From contig NZ_JANUGQ010000003.1 in NCBI RefSeq assembly GCF_024756275.1, forward strand, positions 124,001 to 188,000: 64,000 bases of DNA. Direction: 5' to 3'. Within the stretch, counting starts at the first letter, position 1, and every line of letters starts with the position of its first letter. Below are positions 25,335 to 33,797 of the stretch, piece after piece. The notes under the pieces were generated by a model that was not told the DNA's origin, searched no databases, and saw only the letters and a program-made list of their open reading frames with translations. The position numbers were made by a program, and so were the translations under genes. Source of the stretch: Streptomyces pyxinae. GTDB taxonomy: Bacteria > Actinomycetota > Actinomycetes > Streptomycetales > Streptomycetaceae.

Positions 25335-25409
25335 TTGCGAACCGCCGATCTCTTGTTACGGTTCAGGAAGCCCGGTCGCTGGTGCATCCCCCGTCGCCAG
25401 CGACCGGGC
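25335..25409 (+). ncRNA. Possible orphan promoter plus hairpin (candidate small RNA or convergent terminator)
   Basis: TTGCGA (25335-25340) and TACGGT (25357-25362) spaced by 16 bases form a fair vegetative-type promoter. A perfect 13-bp hairpin (25370-25382 with 25397-25409, 14-base loop) begins about 8 bases later and is followed by CTTCACTTTTC, a rare T-containing run here. The hairpin certainly suits a terminator between the convergent genes. Whether a short RNA is made is speculative. Confidence 0.35.
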
Positions 25410-25431
25410 GCTTCACTTTTCGCGGAATGAC

Positions 25432-26355
25432 TCATTCCGCTTTCGCTCGCCCGGCGGCCTCGGTCCCCGCCCTCCGACCGGCTTCCCGGCCGCCGTCCGC
25501 GGCTCCTGTTCCGCCGGCCCAACCGGCGCGTTCGCCGGGCGAGTTGCTGCCCGAGCGGAGCAGCAGGGGGCTCCGGGCCGGATCGCCGTCCGCCGCGAAC
25601 TCCGCCACCGCCGTGTAATCCCCGCTCCCCGCTCCGGGCCGTTCGCCCCGGGGTTCTCTGGGCGTTTCACAACTGCCCGGCTCATCGTCGGCGGGGACCG
25701 CGCAATGCGCCTCCACCGTCCGGCCTGCGGGGGCCATCAGAGTCAGTACGGCCCGCAGCCCCGAGCCCGTGGCATTGCGGTAGTACGTACGCGCCCAGCG
25801 GTCGCCGCCCTCGGCCAGCACACAGGTCTGCGCCTCGATGCCCTCCGGGGAGAGCAGCTCGGGACCGCAGGCGGTGACATGCGGGGCCGGGGGCGGGGCG
25901 GAGGTGCCGGGAAGCGGGGCGGGAGGGCCGGCCGGGATCGGCCGGAAGGATGACGCGAAGGTGTACGCGGTCGGCAGCGGGGCGCCCGGAAGGGCCGCCG
26001 ACCCACCGGATCCGGCCAGAAGTCCGGCGGTCCCGGTGGCCGGGGCGGCGCCCCCGCCGACACCACCGCCACCACCCGCGTCACGGAAACCGCCGATACC
26101 GCCGATACCGCTGATATCGCCCGCACCGCCGACGCCGTCGTCACCCGTGCCCCGCCCGTCGCCGCCGGGCAGGCCGGGCAGGTTGGCGGTGAGGCCGGCG
26201 ATGCCGGGGCCGACGGCGGCCGGGTAGTCGGCCGGGAGCGCCGCCGGAGTACGGAGCGGGGCCCCGGCCGGTCCCGCGGGGGCGGCCGGGGCGAACAGGG
26301 CGGCGGCCGCCAGGGCGGCTCCGAGCGCGGTCAGGCGGAGTCTGGTGGTCCACAC
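25432..26355 (-). CDS. Secreted hypothetical protein with Gly-rich region and four cysteines
   Basis: A 307-residue predicted exported protein. The N-terminal signal is RLRLTALGAALAAAALFAPA with a likely cut after APA or AGA. A Gly/Ala-rich segment (about 60-125, GIGGIGG-type runs) follows, then a folded-looking domain (about 155-265) with four cysteines (TACGPE, QTCVLA, AHCAVP, SCETP) that could form two disulfides. WARTYYRNATG and LRAVLTLMAP suggest a small beta-rich extracellular domain. The C-terminus is rich in Gly/Arg/Ala. GTG 26355 starts exactly before the signal peptide. No family is recognised. It is convergent with the SEC-C gene. Confidence 0.75.
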   Translation of the reverse strand: MWTTRLRLTALGAALAAAALFAPAAPAGPAGAPLRTPAALPADYPAAVGPGIAGLTANLPGLPGGDGRGTGDDGVGGAGDISGIGGIGGFRDAGGGGGVGGGAAPATGTAGLLAGSGGSAALPGAPLPTAYTFASSFRPIPAGPPAPLPGTSAPPPAPHVTACGPELLSPEGIEAQTCVLAEGGDRWARTYYRNATGSGLRAVLTLMAPAGRTVEAHCAVPADDEPGSCETPREPRGERPGAGSGDYTAVAEFAADGDPARSPLLLRSGSNSPGERAGWAGGTGAADGGREAGRRAGTEAAGRAKAE

Positions 26356-26484
26356 CGGGCCGACCCTAGCCCCGGTGGGCAGGCGCCCCGGTGTCCGCGC
26401 GCCCGCCGCCCCGCCGACTCGGCCCACCGCACCCCTCGTACGAGTGACGCGCGCCTCGTACGAGTGACTTGACAGCCCGGCGAG

Positions 26485-27168
26485 TCAGTAGTGGAGGCGG
26501 CTGCCGCCGTCCGGGGCGGCCACGCTCGCCGCCACCAGCGCGGCCACCACCGTCTCGACGTCCGGCAGCCAGGGCGCGGCCGGGCCCGCCAGCGGGGCCC
26601 GCTCCCAGCGGACCTGCCCGGGCCCGGTCTCCGAGGGCGGCAGCACCAGATAGCCGCCCTCGCCGTGAAACCGGAGCGAGCAGGGCACCCGGTCCTGGGC
26701 GTACAGCAGTTCGCCCAACTGCTCCAGGGTGTACGGGGCCACCAGCAGCGCCCACCGGGTCGGCGTGGCCACCACCGGGCCGAGCCGGGTGCCCGTCCGG
26801 TCCAGTGCGGCGAGTGCCCGGGCTCCCGCGACGGCGGGCAGGCTCACCGCGCAGGGCGCGCGCCCGCCGGTCGCCAGCACCACCGGGGCGGCCGGGCGGT
26901 TCGTCCACCACCAGCGGATCATCCGCTCGTCGGTGGTGGCCGCCAGCAGGCCGGGGTCGAAGGGATGGGCGCCGGGTACGACACAGTCGGGATCGGGGCA
27001 GACGCACCCCCGGTCCCGGTCGCCGCGGCCTCCGGCCGCCCTCAGTCCCGCCCCGGGGAGTACGGGCCAGTTCCACTCGGTGGCGCAGGTGAGCGCCGCG
27101 CCGAGGTGCGCGGGCCGGGCCCTGCGCCAGAACCGGATCCTGCGTCGCCTTCCGAGGATCTCGCGCAT
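26485..27168 (-). CDS. Prim-Pol-like protein lacking catalytic aspartates
   Basis: A 227-residue protein similar in layout to bifunctional DNA primase/polymerase N-terminal domains. A basic N-terminus (MREILGRRRRIRFWRR) precedes LTCATEWNWPVLPGAG. A probable zinc motif CVCPDPDCVVPGAHP, WWWTNRPAAPVVLATGG and GGYLVLPPSE follow. At the position where active members have I-D-L-D after the ATG-G segment, this protein reads CAVSLPAVAG, so the metal-binding acidic pair is missing and polymerase activity is unlikely. ATG 27168 has AAAGGA 10 bases upstream; the longer frame (27270) is not supported. Function unknown; possibly a DNA/nucleotide-binding regulator, conserved in Streptomyces as I recall. 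Confidence 0.85.
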   Translation of the reverse strand: MREILGRRRRIRFWRRARPAHLGAALTCATEWNWPVLPGAGLRAAGGRGDRDRGCVCPDPDCVVPGAHPFDPGLLAATTDERMIRWWWTNRPAAPVVLATGGRAPCAVSLPAVAGARALAALDRTGTRLGPVVATPTRWALLVAPYTLEQLGELLYAQDRVPCSLRFHGEGGYLVLPPSETGPGQVRWERAPLAGPAAPWLPDVETVVAALVAASVAAPDGGSRLHY

Positions 27169-28411
27169 GAGCGCTCGTTCCTTTCCGTTGAACGCCGAGG
27201 TCCACATCTCATCAGTTTCGCGGTACCGCACCATGCCCCCCGTACGCACCGTCCGCGCCGTCCGCACCATCGATTCGGTGTCGTCCGCGTCCGCCGCCGG
27301 GCGACCGTGCCGCCGTGCCGCCGTGCCGTCGTACTGTCCTGCCCGCCGTGTCCGGCGGACGTTGATCCCTGCTGTGTCGCGTTGCCCTGTTCCGCGCCGC
27401 CGCGGGTGTGTCCCGCGTTGCCGGGTTCACCCGTCTCGTCGGACCCATCGTGGTGTGCCGTGGTGCCGTGGTGCCGTGTCCTGCCGTGGTCCGGGCCGCG
27501 CCGGTTCGGTCGCGGCGGCGCCCGGCGGCCCGTGCCGAACCCGCCGACCGGTTCGCCCGGGCCGGCCGGTTCGCCCGTGCCGGAGGCGGGCCCGCGCCGG
27601 TCGCGTCGCCTTGTCCCTGTGCGTTCACGTGCCTGCGTGCCCACGTGCCGGTGTCGTACTCACGCGCCTGTGCCGTACTGACGCGCCTGTGCGCCCGCGC
27701 ACCTGCGTGTCCGCGCATCCGCGCCGCGCCGAAAGCCGGTGACTGCTGCCTGCGTTGACTGCACTGTCCGGGTTGTCTGCGTTATCCGGGTAGTACGCGG
27801 TACCTGCGTCGACTGCGCCGACTGGGTTGCCTGCGTTTTCGCCTCCGGCCCGCGCCGGCCGTGCTGGTCCTGCTGTCCATGTCGTCGGTGCTGTCGGTGC
27901 TCTCAACGGGACACCCCCGCCATCGCGCCGCCGGCGTCTTCGCGCTGCCCGCGTCGGCTCGGGCACCCGTCCGCGACACCGGCCGCAGCCGGGCCGGGCC
28001 GGTCGGTCCGGGTCCATTAAACGCACGGCGAGGGGTGGCGCGGGCAGGGAACTCGCCGTCTCCACCGGACTCCGCCCGACGGATCGCGTCGGGTCTCGCC
28101 CGGCGGCCGGAACCGCCGAACGGGCGGTCCGGGGCACCGGATGGCACCCTTCGGCGGTGAGGACGCCGTGCCCTCCGCACCGGTTCCGTACCGCCCCGAC
28201 ACCCCGTGGCGGACATCTTTCCCGTACCCCGCACGCTCACGATGACGCTCTCCGCCGATCATGCCGACGATCACGCCGATCGCGGTTGGCGCCACCGCAC
28301 CGGTGGGACACGGGCCTTCGAACGCGCTCAGTCGATCGCAAAAGGAAGTCATGGAGGGTAATTTTTGGCCAAGTTGGCCCGCTCGTAAATAGCGCGCGCC
28401 CCGTCGGGACA
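27169..28411. repeat. 1.24-kb non-coding, degenerate-repeat region
   Basis: No frame shows coding bias on either strand. The DNA is unusually T-rich on the plus strand for this genome and is built of short, diverged, overlapping repeats: GCCGCCGTG at about 27305-27330, CCGTGGTG at about 27450-27490, GCGCCTGTGC-like at about 27650-27700, and TGCGTTGACTGC/TGCGTCGACTGC-like at about 27750-27835. The last 80 bases (from about 28330) have an AT-richer leader (GGGTAATTTTTGG) that probably contains the promoter of the following phosphatase gene. Confidence 0.6.
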
Positions 28412-29980
28412 ATGCTGGACATCGCCTTACTTCTGCGTGTACTTGTGGACGCAGTGGTAGCGGCGCAGAACGACATGGGGGTTTGCGATGCTATTGAGCG
28501 GAACCAGCCGGTCGGAAAGCCGGCCGTCATGAGCGCCCCTCACCTGCCGAAAGTGGCCGGAATCGATCCGGCCGAAGATGTTTCCGCACACACTGTGCCG
28601 ACTCTGCCCGGTATCCCCGCGCCGCCCGGCGGGCCCGGTGCCCCGATCCAGGACCGGCTGGCCGGCTGGGTCTCCGACCTCACCACGCTCCACGAACTCA
28701 CCGAGCGGCTCGCCCGCACCGACGCCCTGGACGCCGCTCTGCGCGAGGTGCTCCGGGCCGGTGCCGCGCTGGTCGGCGCCCGGCGCGGGATGGCGGTGCT
28801 GGAGCCGGCCGACGGCCACGGCCCGGTCACCACCGTCGGCCTCGGGCTGGCCCACTCCGAACTGGGCCACATCGAGACCGTGCCGCGCTCCGCCACCTCG
28901 TACGGGCGGATCCTGGAGGGGCTCCCGGATCCGGTCGCCGTGCCCGATCTCTTCCGCGACGAGGAGCTGGACCCGCGCCACCGGGAGGTCGCCGCCCGGC
29001 TCGGCTACGCGGCCAGCTATGCCGTGCCGCTCGCCACCGAGGCGGCCGGAAAGCTCGGTGCGGTCGTCTGGTTGTACGACGAGCCCGCCGAGCCGGACGA
29101 GCGGCGCCGCCATCTCATGGGCCTCTACGGGCGGTACGCCGCCGAGCACCTGGCCCGGCTGCTCGAACTGGCCCGGGGCCGGGCCACCATGGCGACCCTC
29201 GCCGAGGAACTGCTGCCCAGCCGGCTGCCCCGGGTCCCGGGGGTGCGGCTGGCCGCCCGGCACCGCACCTCGGCGGCGGGCGGCGGCGACTGGTACGACG
29301 CGCTGGCGCTGCCCGAGGGCGCGCTGGGCCTGGCGGTCGGCTCGGTCTCCGGGTCGGGACCGAGCGCGCTCGCGGCGATGGGCCGGCTGCGCGCCTCGCT
29401 GCGGGCGTACGCGGTGATGGAGGGCGAGGACCCGGTGGCCGTCCTCTCCGACCTGGAACTGCTGCTGCGGCTGACCGAGCCGGCGCGCTCCGCCACCGCG
29501 CTCTTCGCCTATCTGGAGCCCGTCGGAGGGGCCGGCGGATCCGGTCCGGCCTGCGGGGCGGGGCGCCGGAAGCTGGTGCTGGCCGGGGCCGGGCACACCC
29601 CGCCGCTGATCGTCGGGGAGCACCGTACCGAGTACGTGGAGACCTCCCTGTCGGCCCCGCTGGGGATGCTGGCCTGCTGGGAGGCGCCCAGCGTGGAGCT
29701 GGTCCCGGAGCCCGGCGAGACGGTGCTGTTCTACACGGACGGGCTGCTGCGGCGGACCGGGGAGCCCATGGACCGTGCCTTCGCCCGGCTGCACACCGCG
29801 GCCGCGACCGTGCCCCGGGCCGACCGGGACACCCCGGACGCCGTCGCCGACCATGTGCTGCGCGCCCTGCTGCCGGGGGCGCCGGACTCCCCCGGGACGG
29901 CCGGCGGCCCGCGCACCGGGGCGGGGCGGGGCGACGGGAACGACGAGGATGTGGTGCTGCTGGCGGCCCGCTTCGAGTAG
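28412..29980 (+). CDS. SpoIIE-type PP2C phosphatase with GAF domain; TTA codon near the start
   Basis: A 522-residue protein. The N-terminal region of about 80 residues contains VLVDAVVAAQNDMGVCDA. A GAF sensor domain (about 95-245) and a SpoIIE/PP2C-like serine phosphatase domain (about 270-520) follow, the latter with RHRTSAAGGGDWYD, LVLAGAGHTPPL, LFYTDGLLRR and DEDVVLLAAR. Such enzymes dephosphorylate anti-anti-sigma (STAS) proteins in partner switching. ATG 28412 keeps the N-terminus that I recall in Streptomyces homologues; its ribosome site is weak. Codon 6 is TTA (28427-28429), the rare leucine codon read by bldA tRNA, so expression is probably developmental. It is followed by a short gap and aminopeptidase P. 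Confidence 0.9.
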   Translation: MLDIALLLRVLVDAVVAAQNDMGVCDAIERNQPVGKPAVMSAPHLPKVAGIDPAEDVSAHTVPTLPGIPAPPGGPGAPIQDRLAGWVSDLTTLHELTERLARTDALDAALREVLRAGAALVGARRGMAVLEPADGHGPVTTVGLGLAHSELGHIETVPRSATSYGRILEGLPDPVAVPDLFRDEELDPRHREVAARLGYAASYAVPLATEAAGKLGAVVWLYDEPAEPDERRRHLMGLYGRYAAEHLARLLELARGRATMATLAEELLPSRLPRVPGVRLAARHRTSAAGGGDWYDALALPEGALGLAVGSVSGSGPSALAAMGRLRASLRAYAVMEGEDPVAVLSDLELLLRLTEPARSATALFAYLEPVGGAGGSGPACGAGRRKLVLAGAGHTPPLIVGEHRTEYVETSLSAPLGMLACWEAPSVELVPEPGETVLFYTDGLLRRTGEPMDRAFARLHTAAATVPRADRDTPDAVADHVLRALLPGAPDSPGTAGGPRTGAGRGDGNDEDVVLLAARFE

Positions 29981-30287
29981 CGGGCAGCGCCCTGAGGGGC
30001 ATAGCGGGCCGCGCCCTGAGGGGCATGGGGCGCCGGGGCGTGCGCCGGGGCCCGGGGCGTACGCCCGAACAGGTCCGGCGGATACGGGCGCATCCCGGGG
30101 GGGGCGGGCCCGGCGGATACGGGGAGCGCCCGGGGGCAGGTCGGGGCCGGTTCGGCGGGTGCGACGGCCCAGGGCGAGCGGCCGGTTTCGCGTGATCGTC
30201 CGGCTCCGGGGCTTCCGACCCTGGACCCTGCTTTGTACGACCGTACGATGGAGATGGTCCAGAGTCGTACCAGAGGAGGCGGACCCC

Positions 30288-31748
30288 GTGGCGGAAGAGC
30301 CCAACCCGGAGATCCCGGAAGCGGAAGACGAGCCGATCAAGCAGCGCAAGAACGGCCTGTACCCGGGCGTGTCCGACGAGCTCGCGGAGAGCATGCGGAC
30401 GGGCTGGGCCGACACCGAGCTGCACGGTCTTGAGCCGATCCCGCAGGCCGCCCACACCGCCGCCCGCCGCGCGGCGCTCTCGCGGCGCTTCCCGGGCGAG
30501 CGGCTGGTGATCCCGGCGGGCAACCTGAAGACCCGCTCCAACGACACCGAGTACGCCTTCCGGGCCTCGACCGAGTACGCGTACCTCACCGGCGACCAGA
30601 CCCATGACGGCGTCCTGGTCCTGGAGCCGGCGGCCGGCGGCGGCCATGACGCGACGGTCTATCTGCTCCCCCGCTCCGACCGGGAGAACGGCGAGTTCTG
30701 GCTGGACGGCCAGGGCGAGCTGTGGGTCGGCCGGCGGCACTCGCTCACCGAGGCCGAGCAGCTGCTCGGCATTCCGGCCAAGGACGTGCGCGAGCTGACG
30801 GCGCACCTCGCCGAGGCCACCGGCCCGGTGCGGAACGTCCGGGGCCACGACGCGGGGATCGAGGCGGCCCTGACCGACAAGGTCACCGCCGAGCGCGACG
30901 AGGAGCTGCGGGTCTACCTCTCCGAGGCCCGCCTGGTGAAGGACGAGTTCGAGATCGCGGAACTCCAGCGCGCCTGCGACTCCACCGCGCGCGGCTTCGA
31001 GGACGTCGTACGGGTCCTGGACAAGGCGGAGGCGACCAGCGAGCGCTATATCGAAGGAACGTTCTTCCTCCGCGCCCGGGTCGAGGGCAACGACATCGGC
31101 TATGGCTCCATCTGCGCCGCCGGCCCGCACGCCACCACCCTGCACTGGGTGCGCAACGACGGCGCGGTCCGCTCCGGCGAGCTGCTGCTGCTCGACGCCG
31201 GTGTCGAGACGACGCACCTGTACACGGCCGACGTCACCCGCACCCTGCCGATCAACGGCCGCTTCACCGAGCTCCAGCGGAAGATCTACGACGCCGTGCA
31301 CGACGCCCAGGAGGCGGGCATCGCGGCCGTCAAGCCGGGCGCCAAGTACCGCGACTTCCACGACGCGGCGCAGCGGGTGCTGACCGAGCGGCTGGTCGAG
31401 TGGGGCCTGGTCGAGGGCCCGGTGGAGCGCGTGCTCGAACTGGGGCTCCAGCGCCGCTGGACGCTGCACGGCACCGGCCACATGCTCGGCATGGACGTCC
31501 ACGACTGCGCGGTCGCGCGCACCGAGACGTACGTCGACGGCACCCTGGAGCCGGGCATGTGCCTGACCGTGGAGCCGGGTCTGTACTTCCAGGCGGACGA
31601 CCTCACGGTGCCGGAGGAGTACCGGGGCATCGGCGTCCGGATCGAGGACGACATCCTGGTGACCGAGGACGGCAACCGGAACCTCTCGGCGGGGCTGCCC
31701 CGGCGCTCCGACGAGGTCGAGGAGTGGATGGCCCGGCTGAAGGGCTGA
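30288..31748 (+). CDS. pepP: Xaa-Pro aminopeptidase (aminopeptidase P, M24B)
   Basis: A 486-residue cytosolic metallopeptidase removing N-terminal residues that precede proline. The N-terminal AMP_N domain (about 45-200; RRAALSRRFPGERLVIPAG, RASTEYAYLTG) is followed by the pita-bread M24 domain with all five dinuclear metal ligands visible: LLLDAGVE, TADVTRTLP, GTGHMLGMDVHD, TVEPGLYF and GVRIEDDILV. Length and architecture are normal for PepP. GTG 30288 has AGAGGAGG 7 bases upstream. A 15-bp hairpin follows about 100 bases after the stop. Confidence 0.96.
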   Translation: MAEEPNPEIPEAEDEPIKQRKNGLYPGVSDELAESMRTGWADTELHGLEPIPQAAHTAARRAALSRRFPGERLVIPAGNLKTRSNDTEYAFRASTEYAYLTGDQTHDGVLVLEPAAGGGHDATVYLLPRSDRENGEFWLDGQGELWVGRRHSLTEAEQLLGIPAKDVRELTAHLAEATGPVRNVRGHDAGIEAALTDKVTAERDEELRVYLSEARLVKDEFEIAELQRACDSTARGFEDVVRVLDKAEATSERYIEGTFFLRARVEGNDIGYGSICAAGPHATTLHWVRNDGAVRSGELLLLDAGVETTHLYTADVTRTLPINGRFTELQRKIYDAVHDAQEAGIAAVKPGAKYRDFHDAAQRVLTERLVEWGLVEGPVERVLELGLQRRWTLHGTGHMLGMDVHDCAVARTETYVDGTLEPGMCLTVEPGLYFQADDLTVPEEYRGIGVRIEDDILVTEDGNRNLSAGLPRRSDEVEEWMARLKG

Positions 31749-31845
31749 CCGCGGGGCCCGGGCCCCGGGCGGGACGTGGCCCTGACAGGAGCTCCTGGGG
31801 GCTTCCCGGGACTCCCGGAAGCTACCCGGGGCCCCCTGGAACACG

Positions 31846-31881
31846 GACGGGTCCGTGGCGTGGGTGCGCCACGGACCCGTC
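31846..31881. terminator. Strong bidirectional terminator between pepP and the anti-sigma gene
   Basis: A perfect 15-bp inverted repeat (31846-31860 with 31867-31881) closing a 6-base loop, between convergent genes. Confidence 0.88.
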
Positions 31882-31969
31882 GGCGTTCGTGCGGTGCTCG
31901 GCCGGCGCCCGTCCCTGGGCCCGCCGTCACGGACCGGCGCCGGTGCGGTGATCCGGGTGGCCGAGGGGT

Positions 31970-32422
31970 TCAGGTGGTGAGGAGGGGCGCGTCGGTGCGC
32001 CATTTGACGATCTTGTCGAAGCTGACCACCGCCCCGCCCCGGCCCGAGCGGTTGCCGAAGTGGACGTGGTCGGAGAGCTCCTCGATCAGCCGCAGCCCCC
32101 GCCCGGACTCGGCCTCGGGGGCGGCCCGGCGGACGACGGGCACCGGGGCGGCCGGGAAGCCGGGGCCGCAGTCGGCGACCTCGATCCGGCACTTCTCGCC
32201 GTCCAGATAGGCCGTCACCCGGTACTCCTCGGTGACCCGGCCGGCGCCTGCGGCGCCGCCGTGCTCGACGGCATTGGCGCAGGCCTCGCTCAGCGCCAGC
32301 GAGAGGTCGTAGGAGATCTCCGGGTCGACGCCCGCCGTCTCCATGGTGCCGAGAAGCAGGCGCCGGGCGAGCGGCACGCTCGCGGCCTCGCGCCGCAAAT
32401 GGAGTGACCACCAGATGCTCAT
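31970..32422 (-). CDS. RsbW-like anti-sigma serine-kinase/ATPase
   Basis: A 150-residue single-domain GHKL ATPase: N-box LALSEACANAVEHGG, EVADCGPGF (G1 box) and GRGLRLIEELSDHVHF (G2 box). The size and motifs are typical of anti-sigma factors of the SpoIIAB/RsbW class abundant in Streptomyces. ATG 32422 (MSIWWSLHLRREAASV) has AGGAGG 7-8 bases upstream; a longer frame to 32476 is less likely. No sigma factor or STAS gene is adjacent. The SpoIIE-type phosphatase two genes away on the opposite strand could be part of the same partner-switch network (inference). Confidence 0.9.
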   Translation of the reverse strand: MSIWWSLHLRREAASVPLARRLLLGTMETAGVDPEISYDLSLALSEACANAVEHGGAAGAGRVTEEYRVTAYLDGEKCRIEVADCGPGFPAAPVPVVRRAAPEAESGRGLRLIEELSDHVHFGNRSGRGGAVVSFDKIVKWRTDAPLLTT

Positions 32423-32864
32423 GCTCCAGCCTCCTGGCCGCGGCTCGACATACCGATACGTATTGCCTCCCGGCACCGCTCGTAAGCGCCCTCCGGACGG
32501 GCGCTCCCTGTTCGGCGGATGCGCGTGCCCCGGACGACGGTGTATGCGCCGGGGATGCGGCGGTGACCACGGCGGTGGTGCGGCCGGCGTTCCGGAGCTG
32601 TCGCGTACCGGCGCTCCGGATCTGGCGCGTACGCATTCCGGGCCGTCGTGTACCGCCTGCCGTGCCTGCCGTATACCGCCTTTCGGGGCTGTCGCGTACC
32701 GCCCTTCGGGGTAGTCGCGTACCGGATCCGCCGTGTGCCGGCTTCCGTACCCGCCGTAGCGGGTCTTCCGGACCTGCCGTATGCGGTCCTCCGGATCCGC
32801 CGGGCGCCGGCGTTCCGGGCCTGCCGTATGCCGGGCCGGGCGTCAGTGCGATGATGGCCCGGCC
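32423..32864. repeat. Degenerate repeat gap before the copper operon
   Basis: These 442 bases have no coding bias. From about 32580 to 32840 there are diverged repeats of 20-30 bases built on elements such as GTCGCGTACCG, TTCGGGG, CTGCCGTAT and TCCGGATC. Any promoter for the membrane-protein gene at 32865 should lie at the end of this tract; I see no clear one. Confidence 0.55.
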
Positions 32865-33689
32865 ATGTCTGCCCCGTCCGCCACGCCACGGCTGCTGAGG
32901 GCCGCGGTGTTCGCCGCGGTCTGTGTCGTGCTGTCCGCGCTGGGGCATGTTCTCGCCGCCTGTGCCGCCGTGCCGTGGTGGACCGTGGCCGTCGGATTCG
33001 CGGTCGTTGTGGTGCTCGCGGTGCCGTTCGCCGGGCGGGTGCGCTCGCTGGCGGCGGTGGTCTCGGCGCTGGCGGCCGGACAGCTGGGCCTGCACGTCCT
33101 CTTCGGCCTGGGCCAGCAGCGGCTGGCGATGGGCGACGGGGCGGACGACGCGCTGATCCGGATGGCCGCCCGGCTGGTCTGCGGTGGTGCGGGTGCCGCG
33201 TCGCTGAACGCCTCGGACGCCCGGCGGATCGTGGTACGCGCCGGGCTCGACCCGCATGACGCGGCCCCGGCCGCGCACTCCGGCCACCTGGGCCACCTGA
33301 GCCACTCGGGGCAGCTGGACGCCGCGCACTCCCTGGGCGCGGGTGACGCCGCCGGGCTGCTGCCCGGGCTGCCGATGGTGCTGGTCCATCTGTTCGCCGC
33401 GCTGGCCACCGGCTGGCTGCTGCGCCGGGGCGACCTGGCGCTGCTGAAGCTGGTCCGGCTCTCCCGGCGGGGCGCCGACGAGGTGGCCGAGGAGGCGCTG
33501 CGCGGGCGCTCGCTGCGGGCCGCGCTGCTGCTCGTACAGACCCTGCTGACCGGTGCCGCGCTGCTGCCGGTGCCCGGGCCGCGCGGGCGACGGGCCGACG
33601 ACGGCCGTCCGCCGGCGCCCGCGGTGGAGGCACTCGCGCACTCGGTGATCAGGCGCGGCCCGCCGGCCGTACTGGTCCTCGCAGCCTGA
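32865..33689 (+). CDS. Membrane protein with His-rich loop, heading the copper cluster
   Basis: A 274-residue integral membrane protein with about five hydrophobic segments: 12-32, 36-53, 60-80, 165-185 and one around 225. Between helices 3 and 4 lies a roughly 80-residue loop with a His-rich stretch (HSGHLGHLSHSGQLDAAHS) able to bind metal. The position directly upstream of YcnI, Sco, PCuAC and CopCD genes suggests a role in copper acquisition or delivery. No characterised family is recognised. ATG 32865 is the first in-frame ATG before the first helix; its ribosome site is weak. The downstream gene begins 108 bases later. Confidence 0.82.
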   Translation: MSAPSATPRLLRAAVFAAVCVVLSALGHVLAACAAVPWWTVAVGFAVVVVLAVPFAGRVRSLAAVVSALAAGQLGLHVLFGLGQQRLAMGDGADDALIRMAARLVCGGAGAASLNASDARRIVVRAGLDPHDAAPAAHSGHLGHLSHSGQLDAAHSLGAGDAAGLLPGLPMVLVHLFAALATGWLLRRGDLALLKLVRLSRRGADEVAEEALRGRSLRAALLLVQTLLTGAALLPVPGPRGRRADDGRPPAPAVEALAHSVIRRGPPAVLVLAA

Positions 33690-33797
33690 CGCGGCCCACT
33701 CGACGGGAGTGGTGCCGCGGCGCCCCCGCGCGCGCCCGGCTCCGGGCCCGTGCCGGTGGTGCGCGCCACCCTTCTCACTCCGTGGAGTGTGCTTGTC

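Noticed and set aside
25330..25410. Riboswitch of the c-di-AMP type in the convergent gap
   Set aside because: A TTACGG-like string and hairpin gave a superficial resemblance, but the conserved pseudoknotted core is absent and no gene follows on that strand.
27408..27758. Plus-strand open frames of 116-337 codons in the 27.2-27.8 kb region as genes
   Set aside because: Third-position GC is not elevated, the text is Cys/Arg-rich and repetitive, and no ribosome sites are present; best read as non-coding repeats.
30233..30252. TGTAC/GTACG inverted repeat upstream of pepP as another TetR operator
   Set aside because: The spacer is four bases, not three, and one arm is imperfect; short GTAC palindromes are frequent here, so this is not convincing.
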